Shown piece after piece: positions 1 to 9,740 of a stretch of 64,000 nucleotides of DNA. How positions within the stretch are numbered: the stretch's first letter is position 1; every line of letters begins with the position of its first letter. The DNA lies in assembly GCA_003116975.1 (NCBI GenBank), contig BGKB01000110.1, positions 165,046-229,045 on the forward strand, in the 5' to 3' direction. The position numbers were made by a program, and so were the translations under genes. This DNA comes from Aurantiochytrium sp. KH105. Lineage: Eukaryota > Sar > Bigyra > Thraustochytrida > Thraustochytriidae. The notes below the pieces were generated by a model, which worked only from the letters and a program-made list of their open reading frames with translations, did no database searches and was not told the DNA's origin.

Positions 1-1117
1 CCTCTCTTCAGACGATCTTGATGATGGTGATGATGACGATCTTGATGATGATGCTAATAGGCCTAGGCTTACTTCATCTCTCACACGTCAAACAGTACTC
101 CCTTGCTTTCCCCCCTCCCTTCTATTCCTTGGCATGCCAACCTCGCCTTCAAGTTGTCTGACGGACGGTGAGTCTGCCTTGCAAAAAAAAATGATCGTTT
201 ATCCGTTCAAAGCTTTTTATGGTTCTCCCCCTCCGTACACTAGTACAAAGAGCATGCAGTTGGGATCCAGTGACACCCTCACAAAATAGTGTCGTCGTTT
301 GACTGAAAGAATATGGGGAAGGGTCCCAGTAGCTATCGACTCGGACAAAAATATATTATTTACCACTTATTTTTTCCAGTGACGGAAAATTCGAAATAGT
401 GGTGGTTAGGTGGCAGTTAGCCTCTGTGGCTCACTGAGGCTTGGTTTTCCCGACGCAGCCTAACCATCACCGCAATCCAAACAAACCACCGCCGCAGCAA
501 AGCTGCAACCCGGACTTCTCCACGCCAACTCGCCTTTGCACGCTCGCTCAGCACGGACGCACGCACGCGTAAGCCGTACGCACGTACTCGGAGCAAGACC
601 GCGTTCACGCCGCACGCACGCGGAGCACGCACGAGACTCAGAGAAAGAAACCCAGGTACGTGAGCACTAGCTCGCTCGCTCGCTCGAGAAGGAGATGACA
701 ATGATGTGCGGTGGTGGTTGGGTTATTTAGTTTGCGAAGGAGGCCGGCCAGGGAGAAAAGGAGGGAGGATGAAGGCCTTGCGTCGCGCGCGGGGAAAGGA
801 GGAAAGAGCTGAGCGCAAGGCTGCATTGCTCTATGCGACGTGGGCGCCGAGAAAAGCCACGAGAGTTGTCGTTGGCCCAACAAAAACAAAGTTTGACTGA
901 CTAAGCTCACCTAACCGTCACGTCACCTTGACACTGCATCACGCCTCGCCACGTCTTCGTCTTCTCCCAACGATCTCTGCTCTGCTTTCCTCTCCTTTCC
1001 TTTCTGTTCTCTCACACTGCACTGCACTGCACTGCACTGCACTTCACTTCATCCGCTTCACTCGATTCGGTTCGTCTCGACGTGACGTTTGCGTGGAAAC
1101 AGACACAAGACAAGAAA
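1..1117. other. Left-edge intergenic region and PCNA upstream sequence
   Basis: No recognisable gene. One frame is open from base 2 to a TAG at 287-289 and starts with an Asp-rich run, so it could be the C-terminal tail of a gene lying to the left. The other forward frame is also open for about 150 bases, so this is weak. An AT-rich patch lies at about 345-365. A CGCT-type run is near 669-685 and a CACTG pentanucleotide run at about 1014-1043, just before the PCNA start. Confidence 0.5.
1014..1043. repeat. CACTG pentanucleotide microsatellite
   Basis: About five to six copies of CACTG end roughly 75 bases before the PCNA start codon, so they probably lie in the promoter or 5' UTR. Confidence 0.85.
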
Positions 1118-1906
1118 ATGATTGAGTGCAGACTTGCCGAGGCGTCCGTCCTCAAGAAGATTGTGGAGGCGCTCAAGGATCTGGTGACCGATGCCGCCTT
1201 TGAGTTCTCCGAGAATGGTTTGCAGCTGCAAGCCATGGATAGCAGCCATGTGAGCCTGTGCTACCTGCAATTGCTGTCTACCGGCTTTGAGCACTTTCGA
1301 TGCGACAAGGAGTCCTCGCTCGGTGTCAGTCTCCCAAACCTCGCCAAGGTGCTCAAGTGCGCCAACAACGACGACACGCTCACCCTCAAGGCCAAGGACG
1401 AGCCGGATGTGATTTCCCTTGTTTTCGAGAGCAAGAAGCAGGACTGCATCAAGGATTTTGACATGAAGCTCATGGACCTCGAGCAGGAGCAGCTCGCCAT
1501 CCCGGACACCGAGTACAAGAGCAAGGTCACCATTCCAGCAGACGAGTTCCGACGCATCATTGCCGACCTTCAGGTTCTTGGTGACACTTGCAAGATCACT
1601 GCCGAGAAGGCTGGCGTCCGCTTCGCTGTCGAGGGTGACGTTGGCAAGGCAAACATCACGCTCAAACCCGGCGAGGCCGCTGACGAGGAGGGCGGCAAGT
1701 CCGTCAACATTGACGTCGAGGAGGCTGTCGAGCTTCGCTTTGCCCTTCGCTACCTCAACTACTTTGCCAAGGCTACTCCCCTTGCCGAGAGTGTTGAGCT
1801 GTCGATGAGCAAGGATGTCCCTCTTCTTGTCGAGTACAAGATGGGCGAGATTGGCGCGATCCAGTACTACCTGGCGCCCAAGATTGACGAGGAGGACGAG
1901 GAGTAA
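1118..1906 (+). CDS. PCNA: Proliferating cell nuclear antigen (DNA sliding clamp)
   Basis: This 262-residue protein is the homotrimeric clamp that encircles DNA in the nucleus and tethers replicative polymerases, ligase and repair factors; human PCNA has 261 residues. It starts MIECRLAEASVLKKIVEALK. The first domain contains LLSTGFEHFRCDKESSLGVS, the region that carries basic DNA-facing residues in the family. The interdomain loop MKLMDLEQEQLAIPDTEY follows at about residues 116-135. The C-terminus, YYLAPKIDEEDEE, matches the usual PCNA ending. The in-frame stretch upstream begins with GTG and is not PCNA-like, so the ATG at 1118 is the start. No introns. It is tail-to-tail with the helicase gene. 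The call is secure. Confidence 0.97.
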   Translation: MIECRLAEASVLKKIVEALKDLVTDAAFEFSENGLQLQAMDSSHVSLCYLQLLSTGFEHFRCDKESSLGVSLPNLAKVLKCANNDDTLTLKAKDEPDVISLVFESKKQDCIKDFDMKLMDLEQEQLAIPDTEYKSKVTIPADEFRRIIADLQVLGDTCKITAEKAGVRFAVEGDVGKANITLKPGEAADEEGGKSVNIDVEEAVELRFALRYLNYFAKATPLAESVELSMSKDVPLLVEYKMGEIGAIQYYLAPKIDEEDEE

Positions 1907-2463
1907 AAATGGAAGCACGTGCTTCTTTACTTTTACTTTCTGCCTGCCAACTTCACGTCTGGTGTGCGCGCGCCCCCCCCGCGCGCGCGCATGTGCTCCG
2001 CGTGTAAATGCACGAGTTCTTTTTGCTCTTCTCTTTGAGCAGACACAGCTTGTGCACCTGTACAGCACATCGTGACGACACACACACACATACTCTCTCT
2101 CCCTCTTCTCGGGTGTGTATCCCTTTGGCGTGCCGGCAATTAAACTATACTGCACCGTCGATTCGTCCTGATGATACGTGCGAAACCAATGAAAGGATGC
2201 CACTCTTTTTCTCACTCTCACTATACCCTCATCTAAACACCATGCCATTCCGACAACGTGAGTGACCTTTTTCTTTCGTAGCCCAAGCAAATTTTAAAAC
2301 CCTCAAGCAAATTCACCTGAAATCTCAAAACAAATTCACAAGTGAGAAGCACTTTTCCTTCCTTTCTTCGTCGTTTTTGAAAATCTCAATTTATAGTATC
2401 GTATGACATGACTTTGCCTTGCCTAGCCTAGCCTAGCTTAGCCTGCTGAAAACCTTGTCTCGC
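1907..2463. other. Convergent 3' region between PCNA and the helicase
   Basis: 557 bases hold the 3' ends of two convergent genes. They contain an alternating GC/poly-C run at about 1966-1992, a CA run at about 2078-2092 and a GCCTA pentanucleotide run at about 2416-2440. No coding frame stands out. Confidence 0.7.
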
Positions 2464-5400
2464 CTACGATGAGCCCACCATGAAACCCGAACCGATGATG
2501 AGCTTCTTGATGGAGAGCAGAACGTCGGTGTTGGCAATATCGAGATTGGGATGTGCAATCTTCTCGTCGAGGAGCATGTCAAGAATACGGCGTAATTCGC
2601 GCACCAAAACACCAATGCGTGCCTGAGCACGAAAAGTAATCCATCCATCAACTGTGATGATACCGCGCTCGTGCTGGACCTCAATCTTGCCGCCAAACAT
2701 GAGCAGCGAGTAGGGCGGCACCACCGTTGCGTCGCGAATAAACACCTTTGTCGTTTTGACTTTTTCGCGATAGACGAGCCAAGGATTGTGGTACTCGCGC
2801 TGGTGAAAGAGAACCGAGGAGGGATGCAAGAAGACGCGCTCCAAATCAAACCTTGAGTTGCCCTTGTACGTGCTACCGCTGCGGTGAGATCCAATCGACC
2901 TCCCATCGTAGGAATTGTCATCGCCCACGTCGACTTCCTCTTCCCCGTCGCCGCCGCCATCACCATTACCCTCGGTCTCCAAATCGTCCACGTCCTTGTC
3001 CAAGACAGCAGCCCACTCGTCGTCATTCTCGTCGTCATTCTCGTTGTCGTTTTTGCCACCGTTCTTGGCCTTTTTCGCTTTGGCAGCGGCGCGCGCTTCC
3101 TGCTCCTCCTTCTCAGCAGCTGCCGCGGCCTCCTTGGCCGCCCGATCGGCCGCAGCCTGCGCCGCGCGGTAGGCTGCTTCAACCTCCTCTACACCCTGGG
3201 CACGCCGCACCATGAATCGAAGCTGCTGCGCGTGAGGTGCCTGCGCCACAGCACCACCCTGCGTCTCTGCAAATTTTTGCACAGGTTTGCGTACGTTAAT
3301 CACGTTCGGGTACAGGCCCGCGCAAAGCGCTGCTTTGACAAGGGAAACGCTCTCGCGCGTGAGAATGCGCGTGCTGCCCTTTTGTACATGCTTGGCCGTC
3401 GATGAGGTATCAAAGCCAATTTCCCCAAGGGTCCGGCTCAGATCGCGGCGCAGGTCACGAATCTCGCACAGCGATTGGTGCGAGAGAAAGTACTTGTCCG
3501 CAAAAGATCGCTTCTCCCGCTCCGATGCGCATGCAGACCACCGCTCGTAGGCGTACATGAGACAAATGTGGTCGCTCTGCGTCACCTCGACACTTTCGCC
3601 GCCCAGCAGAGCCTTCTTTGCCTCGTTGGCCTCGTTGCGCTTTTCAGGAGGGCACATGAACGGGTTGCGGACATTGAGACCACCGGCGATGGTGAGCACC
3701 TGGTCCGCGCACTGCAAGAGGCAACCGAATAGCAGCATTTTGCCAATGCGGACGTCCATGGGCAACCGTGAAAGGTGGCGTCCCAGCGCCGTCAAGGTGA
3801 CCTTGGCGCCCGGATGGTCTTGATCGGCCGCGCCGACATCAAGCAAGAGTCGGACAGCCTCCTTGACCGAAATGGACGGCGGCGGCTCCATCAATGTGTT
3901 CATGAAAGTCTCCGGTTGGCCAAGCTCGGAGGCGAGCACCTGCATGACGAGCTGTTCGAGCGGCACGCGATGGATCTCCGGCAGCTGCGCCTGATGGAAA
4001 AATACATCGTGACGCTTCTTCGTGTACAGCTTGAAGCACTGCCCAGGCTGCACACGACCCGCGCGACCGCGGCGCTGACGTGCAGAGTTCCGTGACACCC
4101 AGTCCTCCACGAGCTGGGACATGCGGTTTGTTGCGTCGTAGCGCGTCTCCTTCATCTTGCCCGAATCAATGACAAAGACCACGTCGTTGATGGTGATCGA
4201 GGTCTCGGCCACGTTTGTCGACACCACGACCTTGCGCTGACCTTTGGGCGCTCGCGCAAACACCTTGCCCTGATCTTTGCCAGATAGTCCACCGTGCAGT
4301 GGCAGGACCATGAGGTTGCCACTCGAGGCTCGAACAATGGACCGAATGGCTCGCTGGATCTCGCCTGCACCGGACATGAAGATAAGAATGCTGCCATCGG
4401 TTGACGCATTTTGCTTGTCAATCTCGTACACTAGGTTGGCCAAGAGGTCATAGTCTGTCCTACGCTCGAGCTGCGCAAGCGCTGCAGCCTGCGCGTGCCC
4501 CGGATTCTGATCCTTGTCGCGCTGCGAAATGCGCAGCGGGAAGCGCAGCATGTCTACGATTTGCGCGAGATAGATGTCTTTGACCGGATGCACAAAGCCC
4601 GGGATCTGGACCACGGAGCGTGTATTAAAGTAGTCGCAAAACTCGACCGCATCCATGGTGGCGCTCATGAGCAGCAGCTTGAGATCCGGCCGCCGCGGCA
4701 ACAGCGCCTTGAGAATACTCAAAAGGAAGTCTGTGTCGACACTGCGCTCATGAACCTCATCGACGAGGATATGCGTGACCCCCTCGAGCATGGGATCTCC
4801 CTGCAGGCGGCGGAGGAGAATACCGGTGGTGACAAAGGTGAGTCTCGTCTTGGCCGAAGTCTTGTTCTCGAGGCGAATCTGATAGCCGACCGTGCCACCA
4901 ATGCGTTCCTCGCACCGCTCGTCATTGACGCGCGTGGCAACGCCGATGGCGGCGAGCCGGCGCGGCTGCGTGCACAAAATGTTGACCTTGCCACCTGCAC
5001 CAGACTCGATGGCTTCGTCCAAGATGAATTGGGGAACCTGGGTGGTTTTACCACAGCCCGTTTCTCCAGAAATAAGGACAACCTGGTTCTGGTCAAGCTC
5101 TGTGATGACCTCGATGGCGTGCTGATGCGCGGGCAACTTCGCTCGCGCTGCGAGCATGGCCTGATACTTTGCGTCTGTCTTTTTGCGCCGGAGCTGGGAG
5201 GCACGCATTTCTTCGCCATTGTCAATCTTAGCGTGTCCGCGTCCGGAACGGTTTCCTTTTCCCTTGCCGTCGGAACTTTTGCCACCCGCATTCTTGCCAT
5301 CCTTGCCAGCCGCGTGAGCGTCGAGGAGGTCGGAGGCGGCCGTGACCTGTAGCCCTGCATCGACGGCTCGTTTGAGAGACGAAGTAGACTTGAAAGGAAA

Positions 5401-7275
5401 GGTCTTGCGTGCAGCGACCAAGTCGGCGAGCTCGCTGCGCACGCGATCAAAGAGCTCGTAGAGCTGCGGGGCCGCCATGAGCGTCTGTGCGAGCTTGGTG
5501 AGCTCCAAGGTCATGTGCGCATTGACGTGGCGATTCAGAGCCGGGTTGAAAAAGGCAACGAGCGCAGGCTGGAAGGGATAGACGGCGGCCGTGGCGGAGC
5601 GGGTAATGGCGATGACCTCGATGAGACTTTCTCCCGGCACACGTTCCACAGCCCCAACCTTGATGACGTGACGAGAGACCTCGTGAGAGGACACGGTAAG
5701 TCCGTGCTCCGAGGTGACCTCACCGCCTTCAAACATGGACTCGAGGGCCATGAGTTCGTCCTCGCGAAGCTGCTGTGCCTCTGCCTCTGCCTCGGCCACG
5801 TCGCCACCAGCGGCCTCGTGCTGGGGCGTGGCGTTCGGGCCAAGCGGCCATGCAGCGTCCGTTTCGGCATGTGTCGTGCAAAAGGAAGCATAAACGTCAA
5901 AGAGGCCGTCGAGCACGGTCTCTGCATCCTTGCTGGCGAGATCAACGGGGGTCCCCGTTGCGTCCGACAGCAACGCAAGCGCCGCCTCCGTGGAGGAATT
6001 GGCCATGCCGTCTCCTGCCTTGCGCAGAGAAACGACCTCGAGCTGCTTGCCGCGCGGATCAAAGCCATCGGGCAGGTACTCTTCTGGGGCGTAGAGGCAA
6101 AGCCAGTCGAGGTAAACGTCTTGCGCCAGACCCTCTCCGCACTGCGCAAGTGCGTCGGCAACGTCGTCATTGCGAAAACCCAGTTTGATGAGGGCCTTGG
6201 CCTCGGGGCGGGAAAGTGCGCCTTGCTTGCCAACATTGTCAGAGGATCCAGATGAAGAGGACGTGGCGTTGCGTTGCTGGAGTTGTTTGGCAAAGGACTT
6301 GACTACCTTTTCCACAAAGACGCGATGCTCTTCGCTCATGAACACTGTAGCGTACGGGTTGCTCATTTTGTGTGCTTCCCGCTTGCGCTGTTTGACGCGA
6401 AAGGTTTCCTTGCGTGACTCTTGCGCCATGCGGCGGTCATATTGCGTGGCAAAGCGTCCTTGGGCCGTGATCTTAAAGTCCTCCGGCTTGATTGCCGGTG
6501 CTTTAGGAAGTGCCGCGGGTGTCTCTGCAGGAGCGTCGCCGTAGAGGTCCCAACCGCCGCCGCCGCCGCCACCACCCCCACCATTAGCACTGGCACCGCG
6601 GCTTGCCTTGGCACTGCTTGCACCCGAGCCCCCCGTCTTGGGCCCACTATCGCCGCCACCAGCAAGCTGTGCGGCCAGCGCCTCTTCCTCTTCCTCTTGG
6701 GCCTTTTGCTCGGCTGCAATCTCTGCAGCGTGCATTTGCTTGAGGTGAATTGCGACCGCGTGCTCCTTCTTGAAGGTTTTGTCGCAGAAGCGGCAGTCAA
6801 ACGAGGTCGCAGCAGCATCTTTTTCGGCGGCCTCGCGGGCCTTTTTGGCTCGTTTAGACTCGACACCGCCCTTGGTATCGTCATTCGTGTCGCCACCGCC
6901 GCCCATGGCGAGCCAGGCGGTGCGAAAGGGCTCTGGAAGGCGTTTTTCGTGTTGACGGGCGCCGTCAACTTGCTTGAGGGCCAGCAGTGCACTCGCATGT
7001 TGCGACGCCGTGACGTCCGGATAGCCTTCGACGGTGCAGAGGACAATGTCTTTTTCGGACTTGCCCTTGGGGTCGCGCAGCACCACGCGCGTGCGAAACT
7101 GGTCCGGGTCGCGACAGGGCGCTTTTTTGAATATAGGTTTGGGCCTCTTTTGGTTTTGGCAGAACTCGTTGAGCAACTGTTTCGGGGTCCGCTGCCACTC
7201 TTTAATGGTCATGCCCTGCGCCGTCACCTCGCCGCGGCTCTTGATCACTTGCACCTTCTTCTTGCGCCCGCCCAT
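2464..7275 (-). CDS. DExH-box RNA helicase of the DHX57/DHX29 type
   Basis: A 1,603-residue ATP-dependent RNA helicase of the DEAH/RHA family. In order it shows a degenerate dsRNA-binding-like start (PKQLLNEFCQNQKRPKPIFK, residues ~30-50), a C2H2 zinc finger (FDCRFCDKTFKKEHAVAIHL, ~158-182), a UBA-like segment near 365-390, an RWD-like segment (~500-620), Walker A GETGCGKT (~736), motif II DEVH (~838), motif III SAT, and motif VI QRRGRAGR (~1066). Winged-helix, ratchet and OB-fold regions follow. A Lys/Ala/Glu-rich insert with acidic runs sits near 1400-1480. UBA plus RWD plus DEVH matches DHX57, and the N-terminal block also matches DHX29 and fungal YLR419W relatives. These usually have about 1,370-1,430 residues, so this one is long, chiefly through low-complexity linkers (poly-Glu, poly-Gly). 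The ATG is at 7273-7275. A role in translation or RNA remodelling is inferred from family. Confidence 0.93.
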   Translation of the reverse strand: MGGRKKKVQVIKSRGEVTAQGMTIKEWQRTPKQLLNEFCQNQKRPKPIFKKAPCRDPDQFRTRVVLRDPKGKSEKDIVLCTVEGYPDVTASQHASALLALKQVDGARQHEKRLPEPFRTAWLAMGGGGDTNDDTKGGVESKRAKKAREAAEKDAAATSFDCRFCDKTFKKEHAVAIHLKQMHAAEIAAEQKAQEEEEEALAAQLAGGGDSGPKTGGSGASSAKASRGASANGGGGGGGGGGWDLYGDAPAETPAALPKAPAIKPEDFKITAQGRFATQYDRRMAQESRKETFRVKQRKREAHKMSNPYATVFMSEEHRVFVEKVVKSFAKQLQQRNATSSSSGSSDNVGKQGALSRPEAKALIKLGFRNDDVADALAQCGEGLAQDVYLDWLCLYAPEEYLPDGFDPRGKQLEVVSLRKAGDGMANSSTEAALALLSDATGTPVDLASKDAETVLDGLFDVYASFCTTHAETDAAWPLGPNATPQHEAAGGDVAEAEAEAQQLREDELMALESMFEGGEVTSEHGLTVSSHEVSRHVIKVGAVERVPGESLIEVIAITRSATAAVYPFQPALVAFFNPALNRHVNAHMTLELTKLAQTLMAAPQLYELFDRVRSELADLVAARKTFPFKSTSSLKRAVDAGLQVTAASDLLDAHAAGKDGKNAGGKSSDGKGKGNRSGRGHAKIDNGEEMRASQLRRKKTDAKYQAMLAARAKLPAHQHAIEVITELDQNQVVLISGETGCGKTTQVPQFILDEAIESGAGGKVNILCTQPRRLAAIGVATRVNDERCEERIGGTVGYQIRLENKTSAKTRLTFVTTGILLRRLQGDPMLEGVTHILVDEVHERSVDTDFLLSILKALLPRRPDLKLLLMSATMDAVEFCDYFNTRSVVQIPGFVHPVKDIYLAQIVDMLRFPLRISQRDKDQNPGHAQAAALAQLERRTDYDLLANLVYEIDKQNASTDGSILIFMSGAGEIQRAIRSIVRASSGNLMVLPLHGGLSGKDQGKVFARAPKGQRKVVVSTNVAETSITINDVVFVIDSGKMKETRYDATNRMSQLVEDWVSRNSARQRRGRAGRVQPGQCFKLYTKKRHDVFFHQAQLPEIHRVPLEQLVMQVLASELGQPETFMNTLMEPPPSISVKEAVRLLLDVGAADQDHPGAKVTLTALGRHLSRLPMDVRIGKMLLFGCLLQCADQVLTIAGGLNVRNPFMCPPEKRNEANEAKKALLGGESVEVTQSDHICLMYAYERWSACASEREKRSFADKYFLSHQSLCEIRDLRRDLSRTLGEIGFDTSSTAKHVQKGSTRILTRESVSLVKAALCAGLYPNVINVRKPVQKFAETQGGAVAQAPHAQQLRFMVRRAQGVEEVEAAYRAAQAAADRAAKEAAAAAEKEEQEARAAAKAKKAKNGGKNDNENDDENDDEWAAVLDKDVDDLETEGNGDGGGDGEEEVDVGDDNSYDGRSIGSHRSGSTYKGNSRFDLERVFLHPSSVLFHQREYHNPWLVYREKVKTTKVFIRDATVVPPYSLLMFGGKIEVQHERGIITVDGWITFRAQARIGVLVRELRRILDMLLDEKIAHPNLDIANTDVLLSIKKLIIGSGFMVGSS

Positions 7276-7317
7276 CTTTGCTTCTTCTCCCTGCTCGTCT
7301 CAAGACAAACTATGCTC

Positions 7318-7350
<33 letters not shown>

Positions 7351-8320
7351 ACCGTCCTTATGTTATGTAAGAGTCGCGTCGTCGAGCCCAGGCTCTCTTC
7401 GACGCTGCTCTGCGCCCACGCGCGCGCGCTCTTCGCCCGCGCCTTTCCCGCGGTCCCCTCGTCGCTCAGCCACAGAGCCACGGAACGCTCTATTCACTCT
7501 GTATCGTATCATTCATGATGCTGCTCCTCGCTGCTCCACCTCACTGGTAGTACGTATCAAAATGATGGTGGAGGAGAGGATGAGGTAGTGCACCATCGCG
7601 GCAGGCAGCCTGGGTAGCACAGGCGAGGACTCCCACGAGGAGACCATCATCATCATCATCATCATCATCATTGCACCTTGTTCCTTCCCTCCGCATTCTG
7701 CAGATGATAATTCGTGTCTTCGATGGCACGAACAGTGAATCGACGACGAAAACTCAAGTCTTGAGGCCCACGAAAAGGACAGCAAGGCGAGGACTCCCAC
7801 GAGGAGACCATCATCATCATCATCATCATCATTGCACCTTGTTCCTTCCCTCCGCATTCTGCAGATGATGATTCGTGTCTTCGATGGCACGAACAGTGAA
7901 TCGACGACGGTAACTCAAGTCTTGAGGCCCACGAAAAGGACGCGGCAGCGGAGGTGGCGCACTCGGTCGACTGTCAATGAATGCGTTCCTTTACGCCCAT
8001 TCATGTCCCCGGTGGGCCTACTTACTCCCCAATTATCCGCACCAGCGGCGTGCTCTTGATCAGCGCCGAGCGGAGCCTGTGCCTCTCTCGAAGACACATG
8101 TAGCCGTTCCCATCCTGCGAAGTGAGTCTCTGCACGAAGCAGTCCTTCTCGCCACGGCCTGGACTCAGTTGCGAAGGCAAGGTGTGGCGGGTGACCTTTT
8201 CGCCCAGCATCTACTCGACAGCAAAGCCAAAAGGGAAAAGGCAAAGCCAAAAGCAGCAGACCCGGAACTGGAGCGGAAAGTATCGAAGGGGTCGGCACGA
8301 CCAAGAAGGAGAAGAAGACG
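7276..8320. promoter_or_regulatory. Shared upstream region of helicase and reductase 1
   Basis: About 1 kb between two divergent starts, so it must hold both promoters. It contains a CGTG run at 7320-7350 and a 164-bp direct duplication at 7621-7941. No TATA box could be assigned, and no coding frame with an ATG is convincing. Confidence 0.5.
7621..7941. repeat. Two-copy direct repeat, period 164 bp, with CAT runs
   Basis: Unit 1 starts at 7621 and unit 2 at 7785, both with AGGCGAGGACTCCCACGAGG. Each has a run of CAT triplets (one triplet longer in unit 1), then the same ~110 bases through ACTCAAGTCTTGAGGCCCAC. Only a few substitutions separate the copies, so the duplication is recent. Within each unit ACTCAAGTCTTGAGG is a near-palindrome. 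Confidence 0.92.
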
Positions 8321-9322
8321 ATGGGCCAGAAGGCGAGCAAGACGGAGGGCGAGACGATGAAGGCCGTGATTATGCACGGCGTGGGCGGGCGCAAGTTCGT
8401 GGACGACAAAGCTAAACCGGTAATCAAGGAAGAGCAAATTCTGGTGCGCGTCAAGGCGGCCGCCGTGAACCCCGTCGATTACAAGTTGCAAAAAGCGGCG
8501 CTCTTTATGCCAGGCAAGGTCATGGCTGTTGACTGCGCCGGCGTGGTGGAGGAGGTGGGCGCCAAGGTGACCGGGTTCGCCAAGGGTGACCGCGTCTTTG
8601 GTACGGCGGCCGGCTCGCTTGCCGAGTTTGCGAAATGCAAATCGAGCGCAATGGCCAAAATCCCCGATAGCATGACCTTTGTTGAAGCGGCCTCGCTGCC
8701 CGTGACATTTTTGACGGCATATCAAGGTCTGACCAACTTTGGCTACAAGAAGGGACAACGCCTTGTAATCATTGGCGCGAGTGGCGGCGCCGGCACAGCC
8801 GCGGTGATCATGGGCCGAGCGATCGGCGGTCCAGATGCCGAGATCATTGGCATTTGCTCGGGTAAGAACGCTGAGATGGTCAAGTCGCTCGGCGCCGACC
8901 GCATTATTGACTACACCAAGGAGGACCCATTGAGTGTCTTGGGTAAGGGCAACGTGGATTTTGTCTACGACGCTGCCTCGTTTAGCGGCGGCGGCGAGGA
9001 TTACATGAAGGCGGGCAAGGAGATGATTACCTCCGACGGCATGTACGTCTCACTGAACGGCCCGCTTTCTTCGTGGCTGCGCATGGCCACGGGCATGCAG
9101 GAGGAGCAGCGCAAGATCTTTTTGGCCGACTATAGCGGGGCGGACCTCGCCAAGATTGTTGAGCTCCTTGCCTCATCTGACGCCAAGCCGGTCATTGGCA
9201 AAGTGCTTGAATTCAGCGAGGAGAATGTTGAGACGGCGTACAGTGATCTTCAGGGGCGTCGCACCAAGGGCAAGATTGTGCTGACCATGGACGCCGACGC
9301 AAACACCAGCGCTTCCACATAA
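8321..9322 (+). CDS. Medium-chain NAD(P)H-dependent oxidoreductase, copy 1
   Basis: A 333-residue zinc-free reductase of the quinone-oxidoreductase branch of the MDR superfamily, which reduces quinones or enones with NAD(P)H. The GroES-like catalytic domain contains AAAVNPVDYKLQKG-type sequence (VNPVDYKLQKAALFMPGK) and GDRVFGTAAGSLAEF. The Rossmann loop IIGASGGAGTAAV lies at about 150-162, followed by SLGADRIIDYTKED. No structural zinc cysteines are visible. The N-terminus MGQKASK has Gly2 and Ser6, the pattern for N-myristoylation, which suggests membrane attachment. RTN4IP1 and plant chloroplast enone reductases are related, but the substrate cannot be told. A close paralogue follows 712 bases downstream on the same strand. 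The ATG at 8321 is preceded by an A-rich context. Confidence 0.92.
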   Translation: MGQKASKTEGETMKAVIMHGVGGRKFVDDKAKPVIKEEQILVRVKAAAVNPVDYKLQKAALFMPGKVMAVDCAGVVEEVGAKVTGFAKGDRVFGTAAGSLAEFAKCKSSAMAKIPDSMTFVEAASLPVTFLTAYQGLTNFGYKKGQRLVIIGASGGAGTAAVIMGRAIGGPDAEIIGICSGKNAEMVKSLGADRIIDYTKEDPLSVLGKGNVDFVYDAASFSGGGEDYMKAGKEMITSDGMYVSLNGPLSSWLRMATGMQEEQRKIFLADYSGADLAKIVELLASSDAKPVIGKVLEFSEENVETAYSDLQGRRTKGKIVLTMDADANTSAST

Positions 9323-9324
9323 AA

Positions 9325-9330
9325 AATAAA
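9325..9330 (+). terminator. Candidate polyadenylation signal of reductase 1
   Basis: AATAAA begins three bases after the TAA stop codon, inside an A-rich stretch. It is a good match to the canonical signal, though unusually close to the stop. Confidence 0.45.
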
Positions 9331-9367
9331 AAGACCCCAAGAAAGAGAAAGGAAGAGAATGTTTTTT

Positions 9368-9688
9368 TCACAATGCTTTTGCGTTTGCTTCAACTGTTGC
9401 TCTTTGGCGCTTCTTTACTTGCTTTTGCTTGCCCTGATGATTCTCGTTTTTTGTTGTTGTGGTTTTTCGCGTGCTTTTCCAGCGGGCTTCTCTTTTCTGG
9501 CGGACTTCATTGGCTTCCTGGCTTTCCTGCCTTTTCGCTTTCACTTGTTTCATCTTGAGAAAACTGCCGATCGAAGGTTTTTCTGCAGCTGCAGTCCGGG
9601 CTTGTAGCCTGAACGCGAAGCGCTCTCGCTGTTTTCCGCCCTTGCGACGTGAATGCCCGTGAGAAGATGCCAGCGGTCGTGCGTTCAT
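9368..9688 (-). CDS. Possible small basic protein (106 aa), unknown
   Basis: This frame encodes 106 residues that are strongly Lys/Arg/Gln-rich and free of hydrophobic segments, for example FLKMKQVKAKRQESQEANEV in the middle and VKKRQRATVEANAKAL at the end. The ATG at 9686-9688 lies in GCCGCCATGA, an excellent eukaryotic start context. The composition would suit a nucleolar or ribosome-assembly protein, but no family was recognised. It lies tail-to-tail with reductase 1, ending 46 bases from its stop, and would overlap that gene's 3' UTR. The plus strand opposite encodes only a Leu/Cys/Phe-rich shadow. A chance frame in a purine-rich strand is the main alternative. Confidence 0.4.
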   Translation of the reverse strand: MNARPLASSHGHSRRKGGKQRERFAFRLQARTAAAEKPSIGSFLKMKQVKAKRQESQEANEVRQKREARWKSTRKTTTTKNENHQGKQKQVKKRQRATVEANAKAL

Positions 9689-9718
9689 GGCGGCTCAGTA
9701 TTGAAAAAAAAAAAAAAA

Positions 9719-9740
9719 AGCTCAGCTCAGCTCAGCTTAT
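9719..9740. repeat. AGCTC pentanucleotide run
   Basis: Four AGCTC units directly follow a long A run, then decay into related GCTTA/GCTGAG sequence up to about 9765. Confidence 0.8.
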
